Made by a program: the position numbers and the translations under genes
The notes under the pieces: model-generated
The model's input: the letters and a program-made list of their open reading frames with translations, nothing else
What the model was told of the DNA's origin: nothing
The model's database searches: none
Shown here: piece by piece, positions 12,065 through 23,620 of the stretch
Layout: every line of letters starts with the position of its first letter
How positions within the stretch are numbered: position 1 is the stretch's first letter
Source of the DNA: Guadua angustifolia
Lineage: Eukaryota > Streptophyta > Magnoliopsida > Poales > Poaceae
NCBI GenBank assembly: GCA_036346375.1
Contig: JAYEVE010000739.1
Span: 186,001 to 250,000 of the forward strand
DNA length: 64,000 nucleotides
Reading direction: 5' to 3'

Positions 12065-12895
12065 AATGGCACCTGCTACTCCTTCCGTTGGACCCGGTTT
12101 TGCTTTGAGATCGGTTTTGGAAAAGGAAAACTTAATGGGATAAATTTTGTGGATTGGTATCGCAACCCGAGAATTGTTCTCAAGCATGAAAAGAAAGACT
12201 ATGTTCTAGAGAGTCCAATTTCGATGAACCAGCAGAAAATGCTTCTCGCAATGATAAGGCCGAGTATGAAAAACATGTTAATGCCTCTCAGAGGTCACTG
12301 CCTCATGCTTGTCACCATGGACTCGAGCTTCAAAAGCAATATGAGGATCAGTGATGCTTACAATATGATTGTGGGCTTAAAGGACATGTTTGGGAACCAA
12401 GCAAGAGCCGAGAGGTATGGTATCTCTAAGCTTTTGTTTGCTTGCAAGTCGGCCGAGGAAGTCCGGTCACCTCATGTAATCAAAATGATTGGTTACATTG
12501 GGAGATTGAAAAGCTCGATTTTCCCTTAGCCTTGGTTTGGCTACGGATGTGATTCTCTCTGCCTCGAGCTTTGAGCCGCTCATTATGAATTTTCATATGA
12601 ATAGCATGGAGAAGAGCCCCGACTGAACTACATGGGATGCTCAAGTCTCGCACGAGGAGAGCATAAAGAAAAACCTAATCATGTGATGATGGTTCAGAAA
12701 ACTACCGCCTTCAAGAAGAAGAAGGCTAAGGTCGGGAACAAAGGAAAGGGCAAGGGCAAGGGCCAAGTTGAGATCGCAAGTCTCAAATCTAAGCTTGAGA
12801 AGCTTAAGATTGGCCCTAAACTCGATGCTCAAGGCTTCTATTGCAAGAAGTTAGGACATTGGAAACTAAACTGTGCGAAGTGCACTGGCAGATAA
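12065..12895 (+). pseudogene. Copia gag (UBN2/gag polypeptide), frameshifted
   Basis: Gag would package the element RNA into virus-like particles in the cytoplasm. The ATG at 12065 opens a protein starting MAPATPSVGPGFALRSVLEK, a typical N-terminus for plant copia gag, followed in another frame by NFVDWYRN and later DAYNMIVGLKDMFGNQARAERY. A lysine/glycine-rich stretch (KKKKAKVGNKGKGKGKG) precedes a zinc knuckle of type CX2CX4HX4C (FYCKKLGHWKLNC), whose first Cys is a Gly here. At least three frameshifts break it: near 12110, 12230-12340 and 12540-12640. Given the near-identity of the two LTRs, several of these may be sequence errors rather than decay. Confidence 0.85.
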
Positions 12896-12959
12896 GAAGA
12901 ATGGAAGTGTGACTTCCACTTCTGTATTCATGTTGTAGAAATTAACTGCTACTTCTAAT

Positions 12960-13619
12960 ATTGCCTCTTGGGTATATGATACCGGATCGGTTGCTCACAT
13001 TTGCAATACGATGCAGGGGCTGATAAAGAGTAGAGACTTGGCAAAAGGAGAAGTGGATCTTCGCGTGGGGAATAAAGCAAGAGTTATAATCGCTGCCATT
13101 GGCACCTACCCATTGCATTTGCCTTCTGGATTAATTTTAGAACTCAATAATTGTTATTTTGTTCCATCTTTGAGTAGAAACATTATTTCATCTTCTTGTT
13201 TGGAACATGAAGGTTATGATTTCAGAATAAAGAACTTTGTTTGTTCGATATTTTTGAATGATATGTATTATGGCCGATGCCCCATGGTAGATGGGTTGTA
13301 CGTGCTTGAACTCAAGAAAACCTGCTCTACAACATTAATGTGAAAAGGCTTCGCCCAATGATGTGAATCCTACCTTTTTATGGCATTGTCGCTAGGCCAC
13401 ATAAATGAGAAGCGCATGAAGAAGCTCCATGTCGATGGACTTCTAACCTCATTTGATTTTGAATCATTTGAAACATGTGAGTCTTGTTTACTTGGCAAGA
13501 TGACAAAAGCCCCTTTCACAGGTTTTGGTGAAAGGGCAAGTGAGTTGTTGGCCCTTGTACATACGGATGTATGTGGACCAATGAGCTCTAGTGCCGAGGT
13601 GGGTTTCAAGATTTTGTAA
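12960..13619 (+). pseudogene. Copia protease and GAG-pre-integrase region
   Basis: The aspartic protease active site is visible as WVYDTGSVAHIC at about 12969-13004 (DTG catalytic triad). It is followed by the segment LPSGLILELNNCYFVPSLSRNI typical of copia protease/linker. The pre-integrase zinc domain then shows HINEKRMKKLHVDGLL and CESCLLGK (HHCC type; H near 13398, C near 13475). The integrase core starts at VHTDVCGPM (first catalytic Asp) near 13555. The reading frame changes at about 13340 and 13610. The protease would cut the Gag-Pol precursor; the zinc domain binds DNA ends during integration. Confidence 0.85.
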
Positions 13620-14260
13620 CTTTTATCGATGACTTTAGTAGATATGGATATATCTACTTAATGAGGATAAATCAAAACTTTGAAAAGTTCAAAGAGTTTC
13701 GTAATAAAGTACAAAATCAACTTGGCAAATCAATAAAACACTTACGATCGATCGTGGTGGCGTAATACTTGAGCCAAGAGTTTGGTGATCATCTAAAGCA
13801 ATGTGGAATCGTTCAACTTACTCCGCCAGAACGCCTCAATGGAATGGCGATCCGAACGACGGAACCGAACTTTGTTAGACATGGTTCGGTCAATGATAAG
13901 CCAAACAGATCCGCCATTGTCCTTCTCGGGGTATGCTCTAGAAACAAATTGCTCACTTTAAACAGGTTCCATCAAAAGTCGCTGAGAAAACTTCATATGA
14001 GATATGGATCGGAAACGCCCTCATTGTCATTTCTCAAGATATGGGGATGTGAGGCTTATGTAAAACGCTTGCAATCGATAAACTCGCACCTAAATCGTAA
14101 AAATGCTTCTTTGTGGGGTATCCTAAAGAAACAAAAGGATATTACTTTTACAAGAGGGATGAAAACAAAGTGTTTGTTGCTCTAAAGGTGTCTTTCTAGA
14201 GAAAGAGTTTCTTTCAAAAGGAGTTAGTGGGAGCAAGGTGCGACTTGAAGAAATTCGAGA
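13620..14260 (+). pseudogene. Copia integrase core and C-terminal part, degenerate
   Basis: Integrase would insert the cDNA into chromosomes. Recognisable pieces in changing frames are FIDDFSRYGYIYLM (13626-13670), a damaged second-Asp region at about 13741-13765 (DRGG), YLSQEFGDHLKQCGIV (13767-13815), and SLSFLKIWGCEAYVKRL (14025-14075), which is highly conserved in plant copia integrases. The glutamate block of the catalytic triad (around 13850-13900) is too damaged to place. It ends with the usual FLEKEFLSKGVSGSKVRLEE tail (14190-14250). It is not functional as written. Confidence 0.8.
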
Positions 14261-14344
14261 ACCATCGTAAAATGTTTCAACTCCCATTGAACCTTCACTT
14301 GATGTACAAGATGTTGTACAACCTGTGGAAGAGACACCAACCCA

Positions 14345-15140
14345 ATGAGGTTTGGGAGGCCGCGCCATGAACCCATAAGATATGGACATGACATATTATT
14401 ATTGGATAATGATGAGCCTACGACTTATAAAGAAGCAATGATGGACCCAAACCCAAAAATGGCTTGGAGCCATGGGATCCAAATTCACCCATGCATGACA
14501 ATCAAGTTTGGAACTTGGTTGATCCTCCTCATGGTGTAAAAACCATCGAGTGCAAATGGATTTTCAAGAAGAAAATAGACATGGATGGAAATGTTCAGAT
14601 TTATAAGGCACGGTTACAGGCAAAGGGTTTCAAACAAGTTCAAGGAGTTGACTATGATGAAACTTTCTCACCAGTAGCCATGCTTAAGTCCTGTATGATC
14701 ATTTTAGCTATTGCTGCATATTTTGATTATGAAATATGGCGATGGATGTCAAAACAAATTTTCCTTAATGGGAATCTATCGAGGATGTATACATGATACA
14801 ACCCAAGGTTTTGTTGATCCTAAATATGCTAATAAGGTATGCAAGCTTCAAAGATCCATTTATGGGTTGAAGCAAGCATCTCGAGTTGGAACATTCGCTT
14901 TGATGAAGTAGTCAAAGGATTTGACTTCATAAAAATGAAGAAGAGCCTTGTGTTTACAAAAAGGCCAAAGGAGCGCACTTGTATTTCTTATCTTATATGT
15001 GGATGACATATTATTGATCGGGAATGATATTCCTATGCTTGAAGACGTTAAGACTTCGTTGAAAAGAGTTTCTCAATGAAGGACTTGGGAGAAGCATGTT
15101 ATATCTTGGGCATAAAGATCTATAGGATAGATCAAAAGGT
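14345..15140 (+). pseudogene. Copia reverse transcriptase, frameshifted
   Basis: This would copy element RNA into DNA inside virus-like particles. The segment WNLVDPPHGVKTIECKWIFK (from about 14510), then KARLQAKGFKQVQGVDYDET, marks the N-terminal RT block (RVT_2 family). VCKLQRSIYGLKQASR lies at 14838-14885 and the YVDD catalytic motif with ILLIGND at about 14995-15027, then KDLGEACYILGIKI. Four or more frame changes (near 14750, 14800, 14885, 14985) prevent one reading frame. Gene order PR-IN-RT-RH places the element in Ty1/copia, not Ty3/gypsy. Confidence 0.9.
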
Positions 15141-15169
15141 TGATTGGATTAAGCCAGAAACGACATTGA

Positions 15170-15910
15170 CAAGGTATTGAAGAGGTTCAATATGCATGAA
15201 TCCAAGAGAGGATTCATGCCAATGTCACATGGCATAAGTCTAAGCAAGAATCGTGTCCTTCGACAACCGATGAGCGAGACAGATGAGCAAGATACCATAT
15301 GCTTCGCTATTGGGTCTATTATGTATGCCATGATCCAGACGCCCGATGTCTCATATGCTCTAAGTGTCACGAGCAGATACCAAGCGGATCCCGTGATGGT
15401 CATTGACGTACCGTGAAAAACATCCTCAAGTACTTGAGAAGAACTAAGGATATGTTCCTAGTTTTTGGAGGTGAGGAAGAATCTGTTGTAAAGGGTTACA
15501 CCGACGCAAGCTTCCAAACCGACAAAGATGATTTCCGATCGCAATCCGGTTCAGATTTACACTAAATGGAGGAGCGTAAGTCGAAGAGTTCCAAACAAAA
15601 CACGGTGGCCGACTCTACAACAGAAGCGAGTACATTGCGCTTCAGAGGCCGCAAAGGAAGCCTGTGGATAAAGAAGTTCATCTCGTAACTTGGTGTGGTC
15701 GCTAATGCCTCTAATCCAATGGACCTCTATTGTGATAATAGTGGTGCCATTGCACGTTTAAAGAGCCTCGATCACATCGAAGTCCAAACACATACTCCGA
15801 CGCTTTCACCTTATTCGCGAGATTGTGAATAGAGGTGACGTGAAGATATGCAAAGTACATACGGATGCTAATGTGGCTGATCCGCTGACAAAGCCTCTTC
15901 CATGCCTCTA
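15170..15910 (+). pseudogene. Copia RNase H, frameshifted
   Basis: RNase H removes the RNA strand during reverse transcription. KRFNMHESKRGFMPMSHGI, SETDEQ and AIGSIMYAMIQTPDVSYALS follow the RT in the usual copia order. The RNase H core shows GYTDASFQTDKDD (about 15495-15533) and LYCDNSGAIA (about 15724-15755), the two Asp-containing blocks. The C-terminus (near 15880-15910) reads DPLTKPLP, typical of copia polyprotein ends. Frames change near 15415, 15560 and 15680. Confidence 0.85.
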
Positions 15911-15965
15911 AGCATGAGGCGCATTACAAGGTCTATTGGTATTAGATGCTTAATTGATCGACTCA

Positions 15966-15981
15966 AGTGCAAGTGGGAGAT
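15966..15981 (+). other. Copia polypurine tract
   Basis: AGTGCAAGTGGGAGAT lies directly before the downstream LTR. The AAGTGGGAGAT form is the common plus-strand primer site of grass copia elements. Confidence 0.85.
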
Positions 15982-17344
15982 TGTTGGTGTTATGCCCTTG
16001 AGGCGTACTATATAGATGATTGTAACATGACTATGCTTATGAATAATAATATGATTATTGGTCCAATGAATGTATATCATTATATTGATCAGCAAGTATG
16101 TGACTTGCTTATGAAACTCTCTACTTATTGATATAATTCTCAGTATCTCTCGATCGGGTATCATCGATAGGACAACGATGAATAGATCAAGACATGTATT
16201 GATCGATGATTATGTTTCATAGATCATAGGATATGGAGATATCATCAATACATGTGAACTCATGATGAAGAACATGGGTTAGATAGACCAAATGGGACAT
16301 CGCGAGAATGTTACATTCTTATGTGTCATCGAAGTATCTCATACATATGGATGTATGATCCTTAGACTGAGATTGTCACATTCCTACATGTGTAATAGTT
16401 TACCTTGGGGCCACCAAACGCTATTCCTTAAAAGATAGTTATAAAGGTAGCTTTATGTTTGCTATGAAATGTGCAGAGGGAAGTGGACAATAAGATGGAA
16501 TTTGCCACTCCAAAGGTAATCGGAGATATATGTCTAGGCCACTCGTGTGATATGATTAAGGAAGTGCATGGCCATGCCGTGATTGAGAAGTCAATCACAA
16601 CTTATTAATATATCACGGATACGAGATGGATTGAACTATCAAAGGATGACATACTTCTCGCTTGAGTTCGATCTTCATATAGTTTGGCAAAGGGATTATT
16701 ACATGAGTACTTTTGAAAGGTTCTATCCGATTTGATCATATGCGCTTGGGAGTTGGCATGCTCTCGCAGGAACCGCTGCTACTATTGGATTGGAAAAAGG
16801 GTTTTCCGAATCTATGTCCAAATGTACATGAACCTGCCTGTGGTCACACACTTAACGGCTGGGATGCATTAATTCGGATTGATCCGTAATTAATGGACCT
16901 CGTGGGCTTAACGCTACGATGGGCCCCGGCTTAGGGTTTCGCATGCGGGCTATATAAGGAGAGGAGAAGGGTGGGCGTGCATGCGATTGCTCACGCCCGT
17001 AACCCTAGCCTCCACCTCTCATTGCCCTTGCCGAGCGACGGTGCTTGCACGCCAGCGACGCACGCTGCCCATCCCGGACGGTGGATCTGTGGTGACGCGC
17101 TACTATCAAGGGCGTGGTGAGGACGATCCGCGTGAGGACGATCCACTACGGAGGACGATCTGCAAGAGGACGATCCGCAGGAGGACGATCCACGGCGAGG
17201 ACGATCCACTACACCAACGCTGCGAAGGATTCAAGCAATCGCGTCTAGTGGTAATCCAATCTGGATCCTTTCTTGCAGTAGCTTTTCTGGTTATGCGGTA
17301 GAAATTTTAATTTGTGCTAGCGTAGCATACCGCGTTCCCCAACA
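15982..17344 (+). repeat. Ty1/copia 3' LTR
   Basis: A 1363-bp LTR runs from TGTTGGTGTTATGCC to TTCCCCAACA and is followed by GTTAT (17345-17349), the same target-site copy as at the upstream LTR. The TATA box is TATATAAGG at 16951-16959 and the GAGGACGATCC array is at 17117-17209. Differences from the upstream LTR are mostly small indels at CAG, CTG and CG sites, for example GATCAGCAAG here against GATCGCAAG there. Confidence 0.92.
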
Positions 17345-17889
17345 GTTATAACAATTTGGCATTTAACTAAGCATTTAAAAATGACGTTAAAATACAATTC
17401 ATAATTCAAATAGCATGCAATAATTTAAAAGCAAAATAGCATTTCATAAATTTGGGTTCAACATGGTCAAGGGAGACTTGCCTTCACTCTCTACCGCTGC
17501 TGCAACCTCCGCCGGATGCTCCTCTCGCTCAACCGTGCGCAGCGTACACACCTAAACACGCGAATCGAGGCAAAACAATAAATAAACAGAAATAAATAAA
17601 ATTCAAAAATTCATAAAAATGACACCAACAGATAGATCTTGATTTTAGATGAATTTAGAAATTTGAATCGTTCAAATCAGAGTTCGAACGGAGGAGAACG
17701 GAGCTTCCGAAGTTTTAAATGGAAGAAAATCAGAATTAAATAGACTGACATGTGTCGCTACGCGATTCGCTGGAATTTCTGATTTTCTCGGATTTTTCAG
17801 CGATTTAACAGAATATTCCATGTCGCTGACATGCGGGCCCCAATGAGTCATAGACTCGGCTCATGGCGCACTAGGTCCGCCGAGAAGGC

Positions 17890-18300
17890 TAACAGGTGAC
17901 GTGGCGATGACGTGGTGAGAAGGTGGTGCAACGTGGCTTACATGTGGCAGACATATGGACATTAGGGCTGATATGGCGTGACAAGTGGCGCGACGTGGCA
18001 TACGTGTGACGTGATGACGCGGCATTAGTGCATACATGTTCGTGATGTGGCGCATACATGTAACACACATGGAGACACATAGATCTACGGCGACGACGTG
18101 GCACCAACGTGGCATCCACGTGGTGATGACATGGCGAACGGGGAAGTTTTCACTGACGTGGCGCCAGATGGCGCTGACATGGCGCCACGCGGCGATGATG
18201 TGGCGGCCACATGGCCTGCATGTGCGCCACGCGGATCTAGCATCTGCGGTGGAGGCGACGTGAGCGCCATGTGAACATCTAGGGCCTACGTGGCTCTGAC
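17890..18300. repeat. Degenerate array of ACGTGG(C) boxes
   Basis: At least nine exact ACGTGG hexamers occur in about 410 bp, mixed with near matches (ACATGG, ATGTGG, ACGCGG). They form an irregular repeat in GC-rich sequence inside host element C. ACGTGGC is the core of plant G-box/ABRE sites, but the sequence may just be a simple-repeat expansion. Confidence 0.75.
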
Positions 18301-18926
18301 GAGGCGGCCACATGGATCTACAGCGCACGGTGGCGGTGATGTGGCTCGACAGGGCAGCCACACAACGGTGCGGTGGCGACCTGGTGTATGCGTGGTGCTA
18401 GTGTGGCGAACGCTTGGCGTGTCGTGGCGCTGAGGTGGCAACCACGCATGGGCGTTAGGGCATGCGCGGCGACGAGGTGGCGCACACATGGTCAACACGC
18501 GGCGCCACGCAACGACACGGGGCGATGACAAGGATTGATGAGGCAGTGGGCTTGGGCTTACCAGAGGGAAGGCGTGGCGCGGATCTGGACCGTCGAAGAC
18601 TGATTGGACGGCTAGGAATCGGCGAAGCACTCGACGGCGAGGTGGCGGCGCTAACGCCCGGAGCTGGAGAAGACGAGACGCAAAATCGAGAAGGAGTGAC
18701 GAATCGGACGGAAGAGTTAATGATTCTGGTAGAGGGTATCGAGATGAACTCAACGGCATTAAGAATGAGGCGAGACTCACCCGAGAGAGAAAACGCATGG
18801 AAGACCTCGGCTCCAGACGGCCAACTTCGGCGAGAGCTAGCAGACAACTGGCGCGCTCCGGTGGAATGGTTAGGGGCAGGGTGCGCGCGCGAGGTGGTAA
18901 AACCAGAGCGCTGCTTCACTGTGAGC

Positions 18927-18933
18927 TTATATA
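18927..18933 (-). promoter_or_regulatory. Putative TATA box of host element C
   Basis: On the minus strand this reads TATATAA in the context GGCTATATAAGCTC, about 580 bp inside the presumed 5' end of the LTR, followed by a GC-rich leader. Placement fits an LTR U3 promoter; the start site was not verified. Confidence 0.5.
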
Positions 18934-19512
18934 GCCTAGGGATGCGGGAATAAAGCGCGGAAGCCAAGGATGTCCGCTTGGCGCCTTGAGGCTGCGGGCG
19001 GCGGCGCCGAGTTGGCAACGCGTGCATCGCCGTACGCTGGCCGATGCGACGCAGATCAATCGGACTTCATCACACCATACGACGCGGGAGGTTAGTCGTT
19101 GGATCTTTGATCCAACGGTGGAGGGAAAGGGACAAGTTAGGGTTAGGGTTTTGGCCATGATAATGGCCAGGGAAATGAACAGGATGGGCCATTTTGATGA
19201 AAGTGAAGATGGCCCAAAAGGAGAAAAGGAATTTCTGAATTAAGAAAATCTATAAAATCCGAATATACTTCAAATAAATCAAATAAATAGCAAATAAATT
19301 CGGAAAAATGCCCAAAAATACAAAAAAATCAAATGAAGCACAAGGAACCCAATAAAATAATAAATAATTAATTTAAAGTATTGTTTGATCGGATTAAATC
19401 CTTTTTGCTTTGCAAAAAAATTCAGTTTAAGCTGGAATTAATTCAAGAGAATTGCTACTAGGTTTCAGATTTTGAAATTTGAGCACAATGAATTCAAAAA
19501 TTGAATGTTACA

Positions 19513-21451
19513 ACCCAACACATAGGAGTGCAAGCCTGCATTTTGGGAGTGTTTCATCTCGCGCAAACTTTCACAAAATCCACTGCTCAGATCTCAACTT
19601 GTTTGAAATTAACATCAAATCGAATTCGATCAAAACAAGCTCTAACAAGACCGATAACACTTACGAGGGCAACACGGTGGTCTTCTAGAGTGTTTCGCCT
19701 GGGCAAGGTTTCATAAAGTCGACTTGTTCGGATCCCGGTTTGAATGAAATTAACACCAGAGCGAATTCGAGCGAAACAAGCTCTAATGAGAACGGCGACA
19801 CACAGGAGTGCAACCCGGTACATCTTGGGAGTGTTTCGCTCCTGTGCAAACTTTCACAAAATCCACCTATTCGGATCTCAACTTGTTCGAAATTAATGTC
19901 AAATCGAATTCAACCGAAACAAGCTCCAACAAGACCGACGACACTTACAAGGGCAATCCGGTGTCTTCGGAGTGTTTCGCATCGGGGCAAAGTTTCATAA
20001 AGTCCGCTTGTTCGGATCCCGGTTTGAATGAAATTAACACCAGAGCAAAATCGAGCGAAACAAGCTCTAATGAGAATGGCGACACATAGGAGTGCAACCC
20101 GGCGCCTTGGGAGTGTTTCGCCGGGCAAACTTTCACAAAATCCACTGCTCGATCTCAACTTGTTCGAAATTAACATCAAATCAAATTCAACCGAAACAAG
20201 CTCCAACAAGACCGACAACACTTACGAGGGCAATCCGGTCTGTCTTCGGAGTGTTTCGCTTCGTGGCAAACATTCACAAAGTCCACTTGTTCGGATCACG
20301 GTTTGAATGAAATTAACACCAGAGCAAAATCGAGCGAAACAAGCTCTAATGAGACTGGCGACACATAGGAGTGCAACCCGGTGCATCTTGGGAGTGTTTC
20401 GCCTCGTGCAAACTATCACAAAATCCACTGCTCGATCTCAACTTGTTCAAATTAACATCAAATCGAATCAATCCAAACAATCTCTAACAAGACCGACAAC
20501 ACTTACGAGGGCAATCCGGTGTGTGTTCGGAGTGTTTCGCTTTGTGGCAAACATTCACAAAGTCCACTTGTTCGGATCCCGGTTTGAATGAAATTAACAC
20601 CAGAGTGAAATCGAGCGAAACAAGTACTAATGAGACCGGCGACACATAGGAGTGCAACCTGGTGCATCTTGGGAGTGTTTCGCTCCGGTGCAATCTTTCA
20701 CAAAATCTACCTATTCGGATCTCAACTTGTTCGAAATTAACATCAAATCGAATTCGACCGAAACAAGCTCGAACAAGACTGACAACACTTACGAGGGCAA
20801 TCCGGTGTGTGTTCGGAGTGATTGGCTTCCGGGCAAACATTCATAAAGTCCACTTGTTCGGATCCCGGTTTGAATGAAATTAACACCAGAGCGAAATCGA
20901 GCGAAACAAGCTCTAATGAGAACGCTGACACATAGAAGTGCAACCCGGTGCATCTTGGGAGTGTTTCATCTTCGTGCAAACTTTCAAAGAAATCCATTGC
21001 TCGATCTCAACTTGTTCGAAATTAACATCAAATCGAATTCAACCAAAACAAGCTCCAACAAGATCGACAACACTCCCAAGGGTGGATTTGTGGCAAACAT
21101 TCACTTAATTCCACTTGTTCGGATCTCGGTTTGAATGAAATTAACACCGAGCTAAATCGAGCGATATAAGCTCTAATGAGACCATGACACATAGGAGTGC
21201 AACGTGGTGCATCTTGGGAGTGTTTCATTCGTGCTAACTTTCACAAAATCCACCGCCGCCGATCCAACTAGATCGACAACACTTACGAGGGCAAATCCGG
21301 CATCGTCTTTTGATGTTTCGCTTGCGGGTAAATTTTCATAAAGTCCACTTGTTCGATCCCGATTGAATGAAATTAACACCGAGCTAAATCGAGCGAAACA
21401 AGCTCCAATGTGACCGCAACACATAGGAGTGCAACCCTGCATTTTGGGAGT
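19513..21451. repeat. Satellite block 2
   Basis: Seven dimers of the same ~286-bp satellite as block 1, in the same orientation, entering in half B at ACACATAGGAGTGC and leaving at the B/A boundary (TTTTGGGAGT). The unit at about 21050-21110 has an internal loss in half A and several later units show short losses. Block 1 ended at about position 90 of half B and this block resumes at about position 110, so only ~20 bp of register was lost around host element C. Confidence 0.93.
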
Positions 21452-22514
21452 TGATTTAATACCCGGGCATGGGTATCCCCAGCCGCCCGGAAAGCACGTG
21501 CTACCGCCACGCCCAAACAAGAAGCCTTGCTCGGAGGCCCACGGCCTCGATCACCCGATTCCCAAAGGGTGGTCCGACCATCAATTGGTCCGACGCCTCC
21601 AAAGAGTACTCAAAGCAACCGGAAGGTCGACCGACCAGCCTCACGAGGGCTCTCGATTCCACCAAGTCAACTCCCAAAGCAGTCGACCAGCGCCACAGAT
21701 CGGCGCCCACAAGCTACGGCAATAGCGATCCGAGGATGCCCGACCAACGCCTGCCTGGATGGCACCAGAACCTCGAACAAAGCTCAGACCCTCTCCACCA
21801 AGGAACAGATGTCAAATCATCATCAAACAGCCCCCATGCTGGTTACCTACCAAGCTGACGCAGTGGCTCATCACGATCGAAAGCCCAGGACGAGGTGCGC
21901 CGACCTTCCCAAGGCAATCTCAAGGTCGACATGCCCAACGCCGCTGATTCTAACACCGCTCAGAGAGCAGTACATCGCCTCCGGAGAACGGATCGAGAAG
22001 CCGCCTCCGCGCTTCTACCAACTTCAACACAGACGTGGTGACTACACGTCAAAGGTCAAGTCCAGCAGCCAGACTCCGAGGCGAGAGACCAGACTCCCAA
22101 GCGTAGGGAGCCCCATCCATTTTTTCCTTTGCACGCTCCATGTAACCTGCTTCCCCAGCGATATAAGGGGAGGCTTGGCCCTCCGGAGCGGGGCGGACGA
22201 ACGTTGCACGCACAAGCATAGCAGCCAACTACCTTCACTGAGAGCTCGGACGCACCCCTAAGCTCCGAGTTCTCAACCTTCGTAGCCCCTCCATCCGACC
22301 TCCGTATACGAGGCGCTATAGCCCTCGCTTGTAACTCGACGAGCTCACCAAAGATCAATAAGAACACACACCACCTCACTAATTGGAGTAGGGACATTCA
22401 CCAACCAGATAAACCTTGACCTCTTTTCTTCCTTTGGGTCTAACCATTCAGTGAACTGGAGCGCAAGCACCTCCGCACTTACAAATTTACTTGCCGGTTC
22501 TAGAAACACCGACA
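21452..22514 (+). repeat. Gypsy family A, A1 5' LTR (plus)
   Basis: A 1063-bp LTR from TGATTTAATACCCGGG to AGAAACACCGACA. It matches, in reverse complement, the LTRs at 37698-38662, 48715-49664 and 61480-62469. A TATA-like ATATAAGGGGAGGC is at 22161-22174. The primer-binding region follows directly, which fixes this as a 5' LTR in plus orientation. The 244-codon ORF 21527-22261 lies wholly inside the LTR and is not a gene. Confidence 0.88.
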
Positions 22515-22535
22515 ATTGATGCGCAGTAGGGCCTC
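22515..22535 (+). other. Primer-binding region of A1
   Basis: ATTGATGCGCAGTAGGGCC follows the LTR; the better-preserved A2 copy reads GTTGGCACGCCAGGTAGGGG on the minus strand (37678-37697). The TTGGC..GCCAGGTAGGGG form is what I know from many grass gypsy elements. I do not assign the tRNA. Confidence 0.6.
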
Positions 22536-23600
22536 ATGTGTCATCAACATCTCTAGATTCCCATTCGCTTTCGATGGATTCTTTCGTCAACAACGGCGCG
22601 TTGCTACCGAGCCGAACTGCTGCCCCTCGACTTGCTGCCACCATCGCGGAGACCTCAACCTTGCTCCAAAGCGCTTTCTGAATCCAGCCCCACCGGTGCC
22701 TGACCACGCCGCCACACCTCAACAACCTCCGCTCAAGGTTCAAGGCCGCTTCGACGCCGCAAGACCACAAGATAGCACTATCGGCATGCGAGCAAGATTG
22801 CTGGGCCGGCAGGCGGGCGCCACCGCCTTCCGTAGGTTATGCTGCATGGCGGTAGCGGCCACGCTACCGCCTCCGCCCATGAGATATCGGAGAGCTCCAC
22901 CGACGGCGCACTGCTCGGACACGAGCAAGCCTCGGAGGAGCTGACACCCAATGCAACGCGGGTGTGAGCGATCAACCGCCGCCATTTCACCGAAGTCAAG
23001 AAGACCGCCACCCGCCCGGCGTCGGAGGTGGCCCAAGAAGACGAGCAGGTCGGGTCACCCCAAGCTCGCCCCGACCAGCCACCAACCAGCGGAGCTGGAA
23101 CTACAAGCGCCGCACTCAAGCAATGCGAGGATTGATTCAACCGGCCGAAAATACCAAGGCTTCATTGTGTATATAGGGCGCACGCACGCGCGGCGCTGCC
23201 GGTACACCAACAATTGGCGAAGAGCTTAACGCCAAGGCTTCTCCTTCCTAGCTGCACTTCGCCAGTGGCCGCAATACGCTCCGCGGCATCCCCGAAGCCT
23301 AACGAGCTCGCGTTGTGGCTACTCTACCAAGACCTCCGAGTGGTAGAGTGCCGCCAGACAAGACGCATTCATCCTCTTTAGCACCCTCACACGGGGTCTC
23401 GCTTCACGCCAAACTCGCCACGCAGCCGGCAAGGACGCGCCACACGGAGTAACCCCTGTGCTTTATTACCGCGCGCCAACGCTTGGGCACCATCACGACT
23501 ATCAGGACACCCTCGACAAGCCTGCAAGAGCGCCAAAGGCCACAATGCTCGCTCAGTCGCCGAGATGTGCAAGGCCATGATCGAGCTGTGAGCTAAGAAG
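22536..23600 (+). pseudogene. A1 gag leader / N-terminal region, degenerate
   Basis: Sequence after the primer-binding region matches the start of the A2 internal region on the minus strand (37677 leftwards), including a segment reading VINISRFPFAF...GFF here and VINVSGLPFASLMDSFVND in A2. In this family it precedes the Retrotrans_gag domain. It is GC-rich with several broken frames, and no domain can be named. Many ORFs on both strands (Ala/Arg/Pro-rich) are compositional. Confidence 0.6.
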
Positions 23601-23620
23601 GCCCGGGACCCCAAGCATTC

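Larger units (their letters stand above)
17345..19512 (-). mobile_element. Host element C, right part with LTR-like promoter
   Basis: This continues host element C after the copia insertion. Its first 427 bp are the flank that is duplicated at 10476-10902. A GC-rich stretch (17860-18980) follows, then an AT-rich end finishing GAATGTTACA at 19512, where the satellite resumes. On the minus strand the end reads TGTAACATTC and a TATA box (TATATAA, complement of 18927-18933) follows ~580 bp in, so I read it as an LTR-like promoter transcribed leftwards. Minus-strand ORFs of up to 190 codons downstream of the TATA (18286-19027) are low-complexity Pro/Ser/Arg-rich and resemble no family I know; I do not call them genes. 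Confidence 0.55.

Noticed and set aside
18286..19027. Host gene on the minus strand downstream of a TATA box
   Set aside because: Low-complexity, no family match, and the whole stretch sits in an LTR-like element bounded by satellite.
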